From: Natrinema mahii
Lineage (GTDB): Archaea > Halobacteriota > Halobacteria > Halobacteriales > Natrialbaceae
Direction of reading: 5' to 3'
DNA length: 64,000 nucleotides
Assembly: GCA_000690595.2 (NCBI GenBank)
Contig: JHUT02000005.1
Span: 61,254-125,253 of the forward strand
Shown here: piece after piece, positions 33,956-41,575 of the stretch
How the letters are laid out: every line of letters starts with the position of its first letter
How positions within the stretch are numbered: position 1 is the first letter of the stretch
Position numbers and translations under genes: made by a program
Notes under the pieces: generated by a model
The model's input: the letters and a program-made list of their open reading frames with translations, nothing else
What the model was told of the DNA's origin: nothing
Database searches by the model: none

Positions 33956-33979
33956 ATGTTCTCACAGACGACACACACG

Positions 33980-34759
33980 ATGACAACCACTCGGTCGGTC
34001 GCCCTTGTGGTGGCCCTCGCAGTCGGCCTCACGGTCGCGCCGCTCGCGAGCGGTGCCGGCGTGAGTCCGTTCGCCGAGTCCGCTGCCGGGCAGAACGAGT
34101 CGACAGCGGGGAACGCCTCCGTCGGCACCCTCCTGCAGGCGAGCGCGGCCGATACGGAAAGCACAGTCGATTCCGAGCAGTTCGAGGCCGCTATCGAGAA
34201 CGCTGACAACGAAACCCGGTTGCTCACCGACCGGACCACCGAACTCGAGTCGCGGTTAGCCGATCTCGAGGCCGAACGCGAGCGCCTCGAGGCCGCCCGC
34301 GAGAACGACTCCGTCACGAAGGGGGCCTACCGGTCCCGGATGGCGAAGCTGACGGTCGAGATCGCCAGCCTCGAGCGGTCGGTCGAACGGACCGAACGCC
34401 ACGCGGCCGAGGTCGGTGTCGCGGCGGACCGCCTCGCGACACTCCGCGGAAACGCCGCTGCGGCCCGGCAGAACGCGTCGAAACGTGGCGGCCCCGGTGT
34501 CAGCGGCGTCGCTCGTGGACTGGCCAACGGCGGTGGGCCGCCGGCCGACGCCGGCCCGCCGGACGACCGCGGCGGTTCGAACGGTCCGTCGGCCGACCCG
34601 GGCAAGGGGGCACCGGGAAACGGACCGGATAACGCGGGCTCCGAGGGCAACCCGGCTGCGAACGGGTCCGCCAGTGCCGGCTCGGGCGGGCAGTCCGCCG
34701 GGTCCGGCTCCGACGGCAAGCCATCGGGCACGACGCCACCGGCAGCCGGTTCGACGTAA
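33980..34759 (+). CDS. Secreted coiled-coil protein with disordered C-terminus
   Basis: A 259-residue exported protein. A Sec-type signal (TRSVALVVALAVGLTVAPLASGAG in the first 30 residues, here named in pieces) is followed by an acidic region, a coiled coil at about 65-155 (TELESRLADLEAERERLEAA, VEIASLERSVERTERH), and a Gly/Pro/Ser-rich disordered tail of 90 residues with no membrane anchor. The start is placed at 33980 by the TATA box. Function unknown; possibly a surface-associated structural or chaperone protein. The ArsR-type regulator gene follows after 136 nt. Confidence 0.75.
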   Translation: MTTTRSVALVVALAVGLTVAPLASGAGVSPFAESAAGQNESTAGNASVGTLLQASAADTESTVDSEQFEAAIENADNETRLLTDRTTELESRLADLEAERERLEAARENDSVTKGAYRSRMAKLTVEIASLERSVERTERHAAEVGVAADRLATLRGNAAAARQNASKRGGPGVSGVARGLANGGGPPADAGPPDDRGGSNGPSADPGKGAPGNGPDNAGSEGNPAANGSASAGSGGQSAGSGSDGKPSGTTPPAAGST

Positions 34760-34895
34760 CCGCTCGACAAGGAAGCCGGCGGCGAGTCGGAGCCGACCGG
34801 TTCCGACGACCGAGTGTCATCGCTCCGTCTGCTCTCCCCGTCTCGGATGCGGCGAGCAGACACGCTTTTCAGCGGTGACCACTTACCCACGCTCG

Positions 34896-35555
34896 ATGGA
34901 TTCCGCCGCGTTGTTGGACTTACTCGGGAACGAAAACCGGAGACGGATCCTTCGGTTGCTCGCCCGCAAACCGTGTTACGTGACCGAGATTTCGGAGTAC
35001 ATCGGCGTGAGTCCCAAGGCGGTCATCGAACACCTGCGGAAACTCGAGGAGGCGGGGTTAGTCGAGAGCCGGGTCGACGACCAGCGGCGGAAGTACTTTC
35101 ATATCGCGCGGAACGTTCGGCTGGAAGTCAACGTCTCCCCGTACGGCTTCGCCAGCAAGAGCGCGTATCCGGCCAACAGCAGCTTCGATATCACGACCTG
35201 TCGGCACCTCTCGACGGACGTCTCCTGGGACGACACGGACGACCTCGACGAGTTGCTCGCGACGCTCGAGGACCTCGAGCAACTGGAGAACGAACTGTCG
35301 CTGGCCCAGCGCTGGGTGCAGGGCCAGCTCTGTGAGGTCCTCGATCACGTCTCGGAAACCGTCGGTGCCGGCCCGGAGAGTCGGATCTACGCCGACCTGC
35401 TCGCGAGCATCCGGACCGAACCCAAGTCGGTCGGCGAACTCAGCGACGCCATCGACGCCCCACGGGAGGTCGTCGCCGAACTCCTCGAGGTGATGGCCGA
35501 CAACGGCGTCGTCCGGCGGACCGAACGCGGCTGGGAGCTGACGACCACCAGTTAG
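34896..35555 (+). CDS. ArsR-family winged-helix transcriptional regulator
   Basis: A 219-residue DNA-binding protein. The N-terminal ArsR-type HTH (1-75) reads LLDLLGNENRRRILRLLARK, TEISEYIGVSPKAVIEHLRKLEEAGLV and a DDQRRKYFHIA wing. The middle binds an unknown ligand, with a coiled region DLEQLENELSLAQRWVQGQL. The C-terminus carries a second winged-helix-like unit (SVGELSDAIDAPREVVAELLEVMADNGVV). The stop overlaps the convergent gene through a shared TTAG. The target may be the neighbouring secreted protein, which is only a guess. Confidence 0.85.
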   Translation: MDSAALLDLLGNENRRRILRLLARKPCYVTEISEYIGVSPKAVIEHLRKLEEAGLVESRVDDQRRKYFHIARNVRLEVNVSPYGFASKSAYPANSSFDITTCRHLSTDVSWDDTDDLDELLATLEDLEQLENELSLAQRWVQGQLCEVLDHVSETVGAGPESRIYADLLASIRTEPKSVGELSDAIDAPREVVAELLEVMADNGVVRRTERGWELTTTS

Positions 35556-36184
35556 ACGTCCCGTGCGAGCCCGTCGCGCAGGTCACGGCCGAAGTAATAG
35601 CCCACGACGGCCGCGAGCAGCCCGACGGTCGCGCCGACGGCGACCAGCGACTGGCCCGAGCCGATCGCCGCGAGAACGGCGTTGTTCAGCACCGCAGCGA
35701 CGCCGCCGACCGAGACACCGGCGATTCCCACCTCGAGGTAGCGCCGCTTCGACGCGACGAGGCCGACGAGGAAGGCGACGCCGAACATCCCGATCAGTCG
35801 GCCGGCGACGGGCAGCACGGTCGCACCGCCCAGCAGGCCGGTCCCAAGCAGCGCGACGAGCGCGAGGTATTCCTTCGGCGAGAAGTACCGGCCCAGCGAG
35901 AGCCGCGACGTGATCGGCGCGAGCCACGACCGCGAGTCGTCGCCGTCGTCGGCCGCCTGCTCGGCGTCGGCGGCGTGGTCGACCTCGGTTCCGGACCCGA
36001 ACCCGGACTCGCCGAGCGGGTCGTCGATCGGAGCCGACGGCTCGTTCCCGGCGGCGTCGCCCGCCGCCCGCGCGTCGCCGGCGTCCGCGCCCGAGTCCGA
36101 GAGCAGTCGGTCCGTCTCCTCGAGGAGGTCGTCCGTGGCGGCGGGGTCCCGGCTCTCGGTCACCTCGTCCGAGCGATCGCTCAT
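35552..36184 (-). CDS. Haloarchaeal membrane protein with acidic N-terminal domain
   Basis: A 210-residue protein. Residues 1-95 are a disordered Asp/Ala/Glu-rich cytoplasmic part. Four hydrophobic segments follow: YLALVALLGTGLLGGATVLP, IGMFGVAFLVGLVAS, VGIAGVSVGGVAAVLNNAVL and VAVGATVGLLAAVVGYYFG. The tail is GRDLRDGLARDV. No transport signature was seen. The start at 36184 is preferred over 36211. Its role is unknown. Confidence 0.7.
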   Translation of the reverse strand: MSDRSDEVTESRDPAATDDLLEETDRLLSDSGADAGDARAAGDAAGNEPSAPIDDPLGESGFGSGTEVDHAADAEQAADDGDDSRSWLAPITSRLSLGRYFSPKEYLALVALLGTGLLGGATVLPVAGRLIGMFGVAFLVGLVASKRRYLEVGIAGVSVGGVAAVLNNAVLAAIGSGQSLVAVGATVGLLAAVVGYYFGRDLRDGLARDV

Positions 36185-36424
36185 AGCCGACCGAAGGGCG
36201 GCCGTCGGCATGGGCCTTTCCCCGGCCGCCCCAGCGGACCCACGAGCTGGTTCGGTCCGTCGATCGCCGGCCTGTGTGCCCTCGGAGTCGGCCTCGGCTT
36301 CCTCGTCATCGCGGGGCAGGCGTACTCGTGGTAACGGCGGCCGGTGGGGACTGCGGCGGGGCTACTGGAGACGACTCGAGGTGCAGGCGACCGAAAAACG
36401 AGCGTAAGCGACCGATCGGGGCCG

Positions 36425-38761
36425 TTAGCGGACCGAATCGAGCAGGAGCTTCTGTTCGACGCGTTTGACCTCGTGTTGGACGTCGCGAACGGCGTCGATG
36501 TTCGCGGAGATCGACGTAATGCCCTCCTTGGCCAGGAATGTGACCATCTCGGGCTTGGAGCCGGCCTGTCCGCAGATGCTCGTGTCGACGCCGTGTTCGC
36601 GGCAGGTCTCGATGACGTCGCCGATCAGGCGCAAGACGGCGGGGTGGAGCTCGTCGAATCGGTCGGCGACGTTCTCGTTGTTCCGGTCGACCGCGAGCGT
36701 ATACTGGGTGAGGTCGTTCGTCCCGAAGGAGGCGAAGTCGATGCCGGCCTCGGCCAACTCCTCGACCGACAGCGCGGCCGCGGGCGTCTCGATCATCGCC
36801 CCCCACTTGCGCTTCTCGGGGTCGATGCCGGCCTCTCTCATGCACGCTTTGGCCCGATAGACGTCCTCGGCGTCGTTGACCAGCGGCAGCATGATCTCGA
36901 CGTTATCGTAGCCCATCTCGTAGAGCCGGCGGAACGCCTCGAGTTCGTGAGCGAAGACGTCGGTGCGATCGAGCGAGCGCCGGATGCCCCGATACCCCAG
37001 CATCGGGTTGTGTTCGTCGGGCTCGTCGGCCCCGCCCTCGAGCTGGCGGAACTCGTCGGTGGGGGCGTCGAGGGTGCGCACGCGGACGGGACGTGGGTAG
37101 AACTCGTCGGCGACGCCGCGGATGCCCTCGACGAGCTCCTTCGTGTAGGCGTCCGTGCCGTTTTCCTCGATGAACTTCTCGGGGGTCTGGTTCAGCGAGA
37201 GGATCATGTGTTCCGTCCGAAGGAGGCCGACGCCGTCGGCACCCGTCGCGGCCGCGCGTTCGGCGGCTTCCGGAATCGAGACGTTGACCTTCACCTCGGT
37301 CGCGGTCATCGGCTTGACCGGCGACTGTGGGCGAACCTCCTCGACCGGTTCGGTCTCCTCCTCGGGTTCGACCGCCGACCCCTCGAGGACCGAGCCCTTG
37401 TCGCCGTCGAGGGTGACGACCTGCCCGTCCTCCAAGACGGTCGTGGCGTTGGTCGTGCCGACGATGGCGGGCACGCCCAGTTCGCGCGAGACGATGGCGG
37501 CGTGGCTGGTCATGCCGCCCTCGTCGGTGATGATCCCCGAGGCCCGCTTCATCGCGGGCACCATGTCGGGCATCGTCATCTCGGTGACGATGATGTCACC
37601 CTCGCCGACCTTCGCCAGGTCGTCGAGCTTGGTAACGATCTTCGCGGGGCCGCTGACCGTCCCCGGGCTCGAGCCGAGTCCGTCGACCAGCACCTCGCTC
37701 GAGCCGTTCGCGTCCGCGCCGGCGCTCGCGCCGTCGGCGCTCTGGACGCTCCCGCTGCCGTCGGTCAGTCCGGCCGCGGCGTCGACGCCGCCGGCCGCGT
37801 CGGCTCCGTTGCTGGAACTCTCGTCGATGGTCGTGATCGGCCGGGACTGGAGCATGTAGACGTCGCCCCCGACGATGGCCCACTCGACGTCTTGGGGCTC
37901 GTCGTAGTGGTCCTCGACGCGCTCACCGAGGTCCATCAGCGCGTCGATCTCGTCGTCCGACAGCACTCGCTGGTTGCGCTTGTCCTGGGGCACCTCTCGC
38001 TCGACGGTCTCGCCGGTCGCCTCGTCTTTCTCGTGTTTAACCTTCTTTTCGGCGACGGTGACGTCGATGTCGCGGTCCTCGCGATCGACGACGTAGTTGT
38101 CCGGCGAGACGGCGCCGGAGACGACGGCCTCACCGAGTCCCCACGCGGCCTCGATGATCATCGTCGGGTCGCCCGTCGAGGGGTGGCTCGTGAACATCAC
38201 GCCCGATTTCTCGGCGTCGACCATCTGCTGGACGACGACGGCGATGTTGACCGCCGAATGGTCGAAGCCCTGCTCCTGTCGGTAGTAGATCGCTCGCTGG
38301 GTAAAGAGCGAGGCCCAACACTCCCGGACCCGGTCGAGCAGGTCCGCTTCGGTGACGTTGAGGAACGTCTCCTGTTGCCCGGCGAAGGAGGCGTCGGGCA
38401 GGTCCTCGGCCGTCGCCGAGGAGCGAACGGCGACGAACGCCTCGCCGTCGCCGACCTCGCCGTAGCTCTCGAGGATCTCCGCGCGAAGCTCGTCGGGGAA
38501 AGGCGTCTCGAGAATGAGTTCCTGTGCGCGGTCGGCGGCCTCGGCCAGCGCACTGGAGTCGTCGACGTCGACGTCGACGGCCGCGAACAGTTCCTCGTCG
38601 ATTTCGGCCTCTTCGATGAACGATCGATAGGTCCCGGCAGTTACGACGAATCCCGGCGGAACGGGCAGCCCCGCACCCGTCAGCTCGCCCAGGGAAGCAC
38701 CTTTACCGCCGACCTTCTCGAGGTCGCCGGCACTGATCTCGTCCAGCCAGAGTACAGCCAT
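36425..38761 (-). CDS. ppsA: Phosphoenolpyruvate synthase
   Basis: A 778-residue three-domain enzyme making PEP, AMP and phosphate from pyruvate and ATP for gluconeogenesis. The N-terminal ATP-grasp domain begins LDEISAGDLEKVGGKGASLGEL and has VAVRSSATAEDLPDASFAGQQE. The phosphohistidine swivel carries His420 in GGMTSHAAIVSRELG. The C-terminal TIM barrel holds the PEP site, with GVGLLRTEHM, EIMLPLVNDAED, SFGTNDLTQYTLAVDRN and SICGQAG. A 45-residue Ala/Gly/Ser/Asp-rich linker (about 330-375) separates the ATP-grasp and swivel domains and is longer than usual. The start at 38761 gives the family N-terminus. A TATA-like TCTTTATC lies about 30 nt upstream. Confidence 0.95.
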   Translation of the reverse strand: MAVLWLDEISAGDLEKVGGKGASLGELTGAGLPVPPGFVVTAGTYRSFIEEAEIDEELFAAVDVDVDDSSALAEAADRAQELILETPFPDELRAEILESYGEVGDGEAFVAVRSSATAEDLPDASFAGQQETFLNVTEADLLDRVRECWASLFTQRAIYYRQEQGFDHSAVNIAVVVQQMVDAEKSGVMFTSHPSTGDPTMIIEAAWGLGEAVVSGAVSPDNYVVDREDRDIDVTVAEKKVKHEKDEATGETVEREVPQDKRNQRVLSDDEIDALMDLGERVEDHYDEPQDVEWAIVGGDVYMLQSRPITTIDESSSNGADAAGGVDAAAGLTDGSGSVQSADGASAGADANGSSEVLVDGLGSSPGTVSGPAKIVTKLDDLAKVGEGDIIVTEMTMPDMVPAMKRASGIITDEGGMTSHAAIVSRELGVPAIVGTTNATTVLEDGQVVTLDGDKGSVLEGSAVEPEEETEPVEEVRPQSPVKPMTATEVKVNVSIPEAAERAAATGADGVGLLRTEHMILSLNQTPEKFIEENGTDAYTKELVEGIRGVADEFYPRPVRVRTLDAPTDEFRQLEGGADEPDEHNPMLGYRGIRRSLDRTDVFAHELEAFRRLYEMGYDNVEIMLPLVNDAEDVYRAKACMREAGIDPEKRKWGAMIETPAAALSVEELAEAGIDFASFGTNDLTQYTLAVDRNNENVADRFDELHPAVLRLIGDVIETCREHGVDTSICGQAGSKPEMVTFLAKEGITSISANIDAVRDVQHEVKRVEQKLLLDSVR

Positions 38762-39293
38762 CTCTAGTGAGTCACTCGCTGGAACCGATAAAGAAGGTTG
38801 CGAACAGCCGCGCTCAATCCAAACTCGTACTCGAGTAGTATTCTCTGCGACAGTCAAAAATAACAAGACGATCCAAGGAGCAGAGCGGAGATGGGATTTC
38901 AACAGGTAAATGAGGAAAATCATCGCTCGCGACCATAGTTTAAAAGGGTTAACGCTTTATCTGGTGGGTCGTTGGCAGGTGCGTTCCGAAAAGCCTGCGT
39001 TTCATTCAATGGAGGCATTTCCAAAGCCACCAGTACAATAGTTTGATACCTCTCTAGATTGAGCGGTTTCAGATAATATCCATCGCCGTGAGCTGAGACT
39101 AGAGTACGTCGGCAAGAACAACTGGAAGCGAAACCACCGTCATGATCATTGTGTCTCTGTTTTGACGTGTGCGAGTTGATGTGCAGTCACGGCTGCCAAT
39201 CCGTCCCTCTCGTTGCAGTCTAAATAAATATCTTCAGTAGATTATTCTAAGTCAGAATACAGTCAGAGGGTTAATTAAGATGTGCCGTAACTT
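38762..39293. other. AT-rich intergenic region, about 530 bp, no gene seen
   Basis: From about 38920 the base composition drops visibly relative to flanking genes and stays low to about 40450. No credible coding frame, RNA or terminal repeat was found. The first 60 nt hold the ppsA promoter. A partial palindrome GTACTCGAGTA lies near 38825. Confidence 0.5.
39271..39279 (+). promoter_or_regulatory. TATA box of the halocin-like pseudogene
   Basis: TTAATTAAG sits 20-25 nt before the in-frame ATG (39294) and GTG (39300) starts, so the promoter is intact and would give a leaderless message; spacing fits the GTG slightly better. Confidence 0.5.
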
Positions 39294-39932
39294 ATGCCTG
39301 TGGAGAAAGATAATAGCAATCGGCTATCCAGGTGAAATGTTATCCGATCAACAGCAGGTCTATCCAGTCTCGGTCTCGCCCCTCTCTTTGCCTCTGGTAC
39401 GGGAGCAGCGGCATCGGGTACTCGAGGGAAATACGGCTACGAGATCGACGACAGTGGCCATCTCGTCTACGAGGGCGACGACGACGCTATCCTCGCTACG
39501 GTAGAGGGGATGAACAAGGCGCACGACGACGGAGAACTCGATTTCGCAATGGAGAATGGCGTAGTCGTGACTCAGTCGCAATCACAGTTTAAAAGCGGTG
39601 AGATGACCACTATGGGCTGCGCTGGTAAGAACAAATACAAGAAATCCATCACGGGTGGCGGATTCAGGCATAAATTCTGGATGGATCACTGCAACTGTAA
39701 CGACATCATAGATATGCTTAGTGTCGGTGTTGAGCTGGGTGTGCTTTCCGCAGCGATTAGCGCGATCTACGGTAATATCCCGGCTGCGGTTGCCAGTGCG
39801 GTCGCTATATTCCTCATGCGAACTGCTAAGGCTCTAATCAGTAATAACGATGAGGGCGAGGGTATCGTAATCGGCATTACTATGGGCTTTGTGGGCGGGG
39901 GTCTCAAGGGCGGAGGAATCGAACCTCAGTAA
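39294..39932 (+). pseudogene. Tat-exported halocin-like small protein interrupted by one in-frame TGA
   Basis: Read from ATG 39294 (or GTG 39300), the frame is continuous for 212 codons except TGA at 39333-39335. The N-terminus reads NRLSR*NVIRSTAG followed by a hydrophobic GLSSLGLAPLF and a likely AxA cleavage site. One C-to-T change (CGA to TGA) would account for the stop, and CGA would complete a perfect SRRNVI Tat motif. The mature part has DHCNCND, two hydrophobic stretches (MLSVGVELGVLSAAI; IPAAVASAVAIFLM) and a Gly-rich end. This layout resembles secreted haloarchaeal bacteriocin-like peptides, but I recognise no named family. A shorter ATG at 39510 remains intact but lacks a signal. 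Confidence 0.6.
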
Positions 39933-39963
39933 TCTACTGAACCCACCGAACCATCATACCACA

Positions 39964-39974
39964 AAATATTTATG
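39964..39974 (+). promoter_or_regulatory. TATA box of the two-helix membrane protein gene
   Basis: AAATATTTATG is centred 28 nt before the ATG at 39997, giving an independent leaderless promoter for this short gene. Confidence 0.55.
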
Positions 39975-39996
39975 TTTACTTGTAACTAAAACAACA

Positions 39997-40206
39997 ATGG
40001 TATTTGAAACAGGATTCACGAAAGACCCGAGAATATCCGTGTTCATGCTCGTACTTTCGATCTTTGTCATGGCCTCATCCGTTTACTTTCAAGGTATTGA
40101 TGGAATCTTACGTGTAGATGATTTTTGGGAAACGCTCATATTCTTCACTGGAGGTGCGCTTGGGCTGATTTCGCTGTTTTCTCTGGTCTGGGTTGCTTTG
40201 CGTTAG
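39997..40206 (+). CDS. Two-helix membrane protein, candidate immunity protein
   Basis: A 69-residue protein with a charged start (FETGFTKDPRI) and two membrane helices, VFMLVLSIFVMASSVYF and LIFFTGGALGLISLFSLVWV, joined by an acidic loop GIDGILRVDDFWE. Codon use is AT-rich, unlike the neighbouring core genes. It lies 64 nt after the halocin-like frame with its own TATA box. Small two-helix proteins encoded beside secreted peptides often give self-protection; that role is inferred from size, topology and context only. Confidence 0.6.
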   Translation: MVFETGFTKDPRISVFMLVLSIFVMASSVYFQGIDGILRVDDFWETLIFFTGGALGLISLFSLVWVALR

Positions 40207-40346
40207 GGGTCAGAATCAGTATCGGCAAATTCGATTTTTGAGATTGCGTACTCGAGTACATCTATCATTCAAAATAAAAGAAATACTCCCCGAGTGATAT
40301 CTCCGCCTGCAGGGACAGTTGCCAGCTAGTTAGCTATCCGAACCAT
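40207..40346. other. AT-rich noncoding stretch
   Basis: Continuation of the low-GC island after the membrane protein. It contains a perfect 12-bp palindrome GTACTCGAGTAC near 40247-40258. The stretch 40433-40627 beyond the repeat is also gene-free and grades back to high GC before the phzF-like gene. Confidence 0.4.
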
Positions 40347-40432
40347 CTATAGTAGCCACTGAAAGTCAATAAACACCTGCTCGCGCGATAGCTTGCCGAT
40401 CAGTGTGTAAATCGTTTCAGTGACTACTATAG
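40347..40432. repeat. MITE-like palindromic repeat, copy 3
   Basis: An 86-bp near-palindrome whose ends CTATAGTAGCCACTGAAA and its complement pair at 17 of 18 positions. The interior (CACCTGCTCG...CGATCAGTGTGTAAATCG) corresponds to copies 1 and 2. It closes the right side of the low-GC island that holds the halocin-like locus. Confidence 0.85.
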
Positions 40433-40627
40433 CTTGATTTGAAAGTGAAGATCAGTGCTCTGACTGGACACCAATGGGCACGAGTTCCCAAAATTGGAAC
40501 GTGGTTCATCGTCTGAACGATACCACTGCCGGCCTCGAGCCTGAAGCATCCCAGGGACGCCGGCGACAGTCGCACTGATCACAGCACCGACGGCAACGGC
40601 CTGCTCACCTAATCGATTCGGCCAATA

Positions 40628-41527
40628 TCAGGCCTCGAGGATGTCGTCCTCGTCGGCGGCGGGGACGGCGATCGAGCCGTCGAGGACGGTCACACCGCGG
40701 CCCCCCACCTGCACGCCGTCCGCGAGCCGCACGCGGACCGCGCCGGGCCGGTCGACGTAGTGGCCCTGCTCGAGGCGGAGTTCGTCGGGGAGGTCGCCGT
40801 CGAACGCGCCGAACCGATCGAGGTAGGCGGCGACGGCCCCGCTCGCGGTGCCGGTGACCGGGTCCTCCGGGACGCCGGCCCCCGGCGCGAACATGCGGCC
40901 GTGCAGCGTCGATTCGGGCTCGAGCGCGTCGAAGGTAAAGAGATAGACGCCGGTCGCGTCGACGTCGTCGGTCAGCGCTTCGATCGCGGCCATGTCGGGG
41001 TCCGCGTCCCCGACGTCCGAGAGGTACGTGATCGGGACGATCAGGAACGGCAGTCCCGTCGAGGCGACCGCGAGTGGGATGTCGGCGCTCGCCCCCTCGA
41101 GCGCGGCCCGATCGACGCCGAGCGCGTCGGCCACTCGGTCGTAGCCCACGTCGACCTCGCGGATCGTCGGCGCGTCCTGTCGCATCCAGACCGTGCTGTC
41201 CTCGTCGAGGTCGATCTCGAGGACGCCGACGTTCGTCTCGAGGGTCGTCGTGCCGGGCTCGAGCCCCTCGTCGCGCAGATGGGCGAACGTCCCGATCGTC
41301 GCGTGGCCGCAGAGATCGACCTCCTGCGTGGGCGTGAAGTACTTGATTCGGCGATCGGCGGTCTCGCTCGAGCGCAGGAAGGCGGTCTCGCTGACGGCCA
41401 TCTCCGCGGCGATCGCTTGCATCTGGTCGGCCGAGAGGCCGTCGGCGTCGGGGACGACACCCGCCGGGTTCCCCGTGTGCGGTTCGTCGGTGAAGGCATC
41501 GACCTGCAAGACTCGCGTCGTCTCCAT
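40628..41527 (-). CDS. PhzF-family isomerase
   Basis: A 299-residue enzyme of the PhzF/DAP-epimerase fold. The N-terminus VLQVDAFTDEPHTGNPAGVV is diagnostic, and the catalytic Glu is in SETAFL near residue 47. CGHATIGTFAHL and EDPVTGTASGAVAAYL carry the two Gly-rich loops. In phenazine producers the family isomerises DHHA; outside those clusters its substrate is unknown, as here. It is monocistronic at the edge of the AT-rich island, with a complete C-terminus. Confidence 0.9.
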   Translation of the reverse strand: METTRVLQVDAFTDEPHTGNPAGVVPDADGLSADQMQAIAAEMAVSETAFLRSSETADRRIKYFTPTQEVDLCGHATIGTFAHLRDEGLEPGTTTLETNVGVLEIDLDEDSTVWMRQDAPTIREVDVGYDRVADALGVDRAALEGASADIPLAVASTGLPFLIVPITYLSDVGDADPDMAAIEALTDDVDATGVYLFTFDALEPESTLHGRMFAPGAGVPEDPVTGTASGAVAAYLDRFGAFDGDLPDELRLEQGHYVDRPGAVRVRLADGVQVGGRGVTVLDGSIAVPAADEDDILEA

Positions 41528-41575
41528 ACGACGTGGGTCGGGCGAGCGGCGTATGAATCCTCGGACCCGCGGCGG

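Noticed and set aside
36344-38767. Plus-strand 807-residue frame antisense to ppsA
   Set aside because: Shadow of a highly conserved enzyme gene; no family similarity.
40433-40627. Minus-strand frame after the phzF stop with a hydrophobic stretch (GAVISATVAGVPGM)
   Set aside because: It is just read-through after the phzF TGA, with no plausible start and no conserved pattern.
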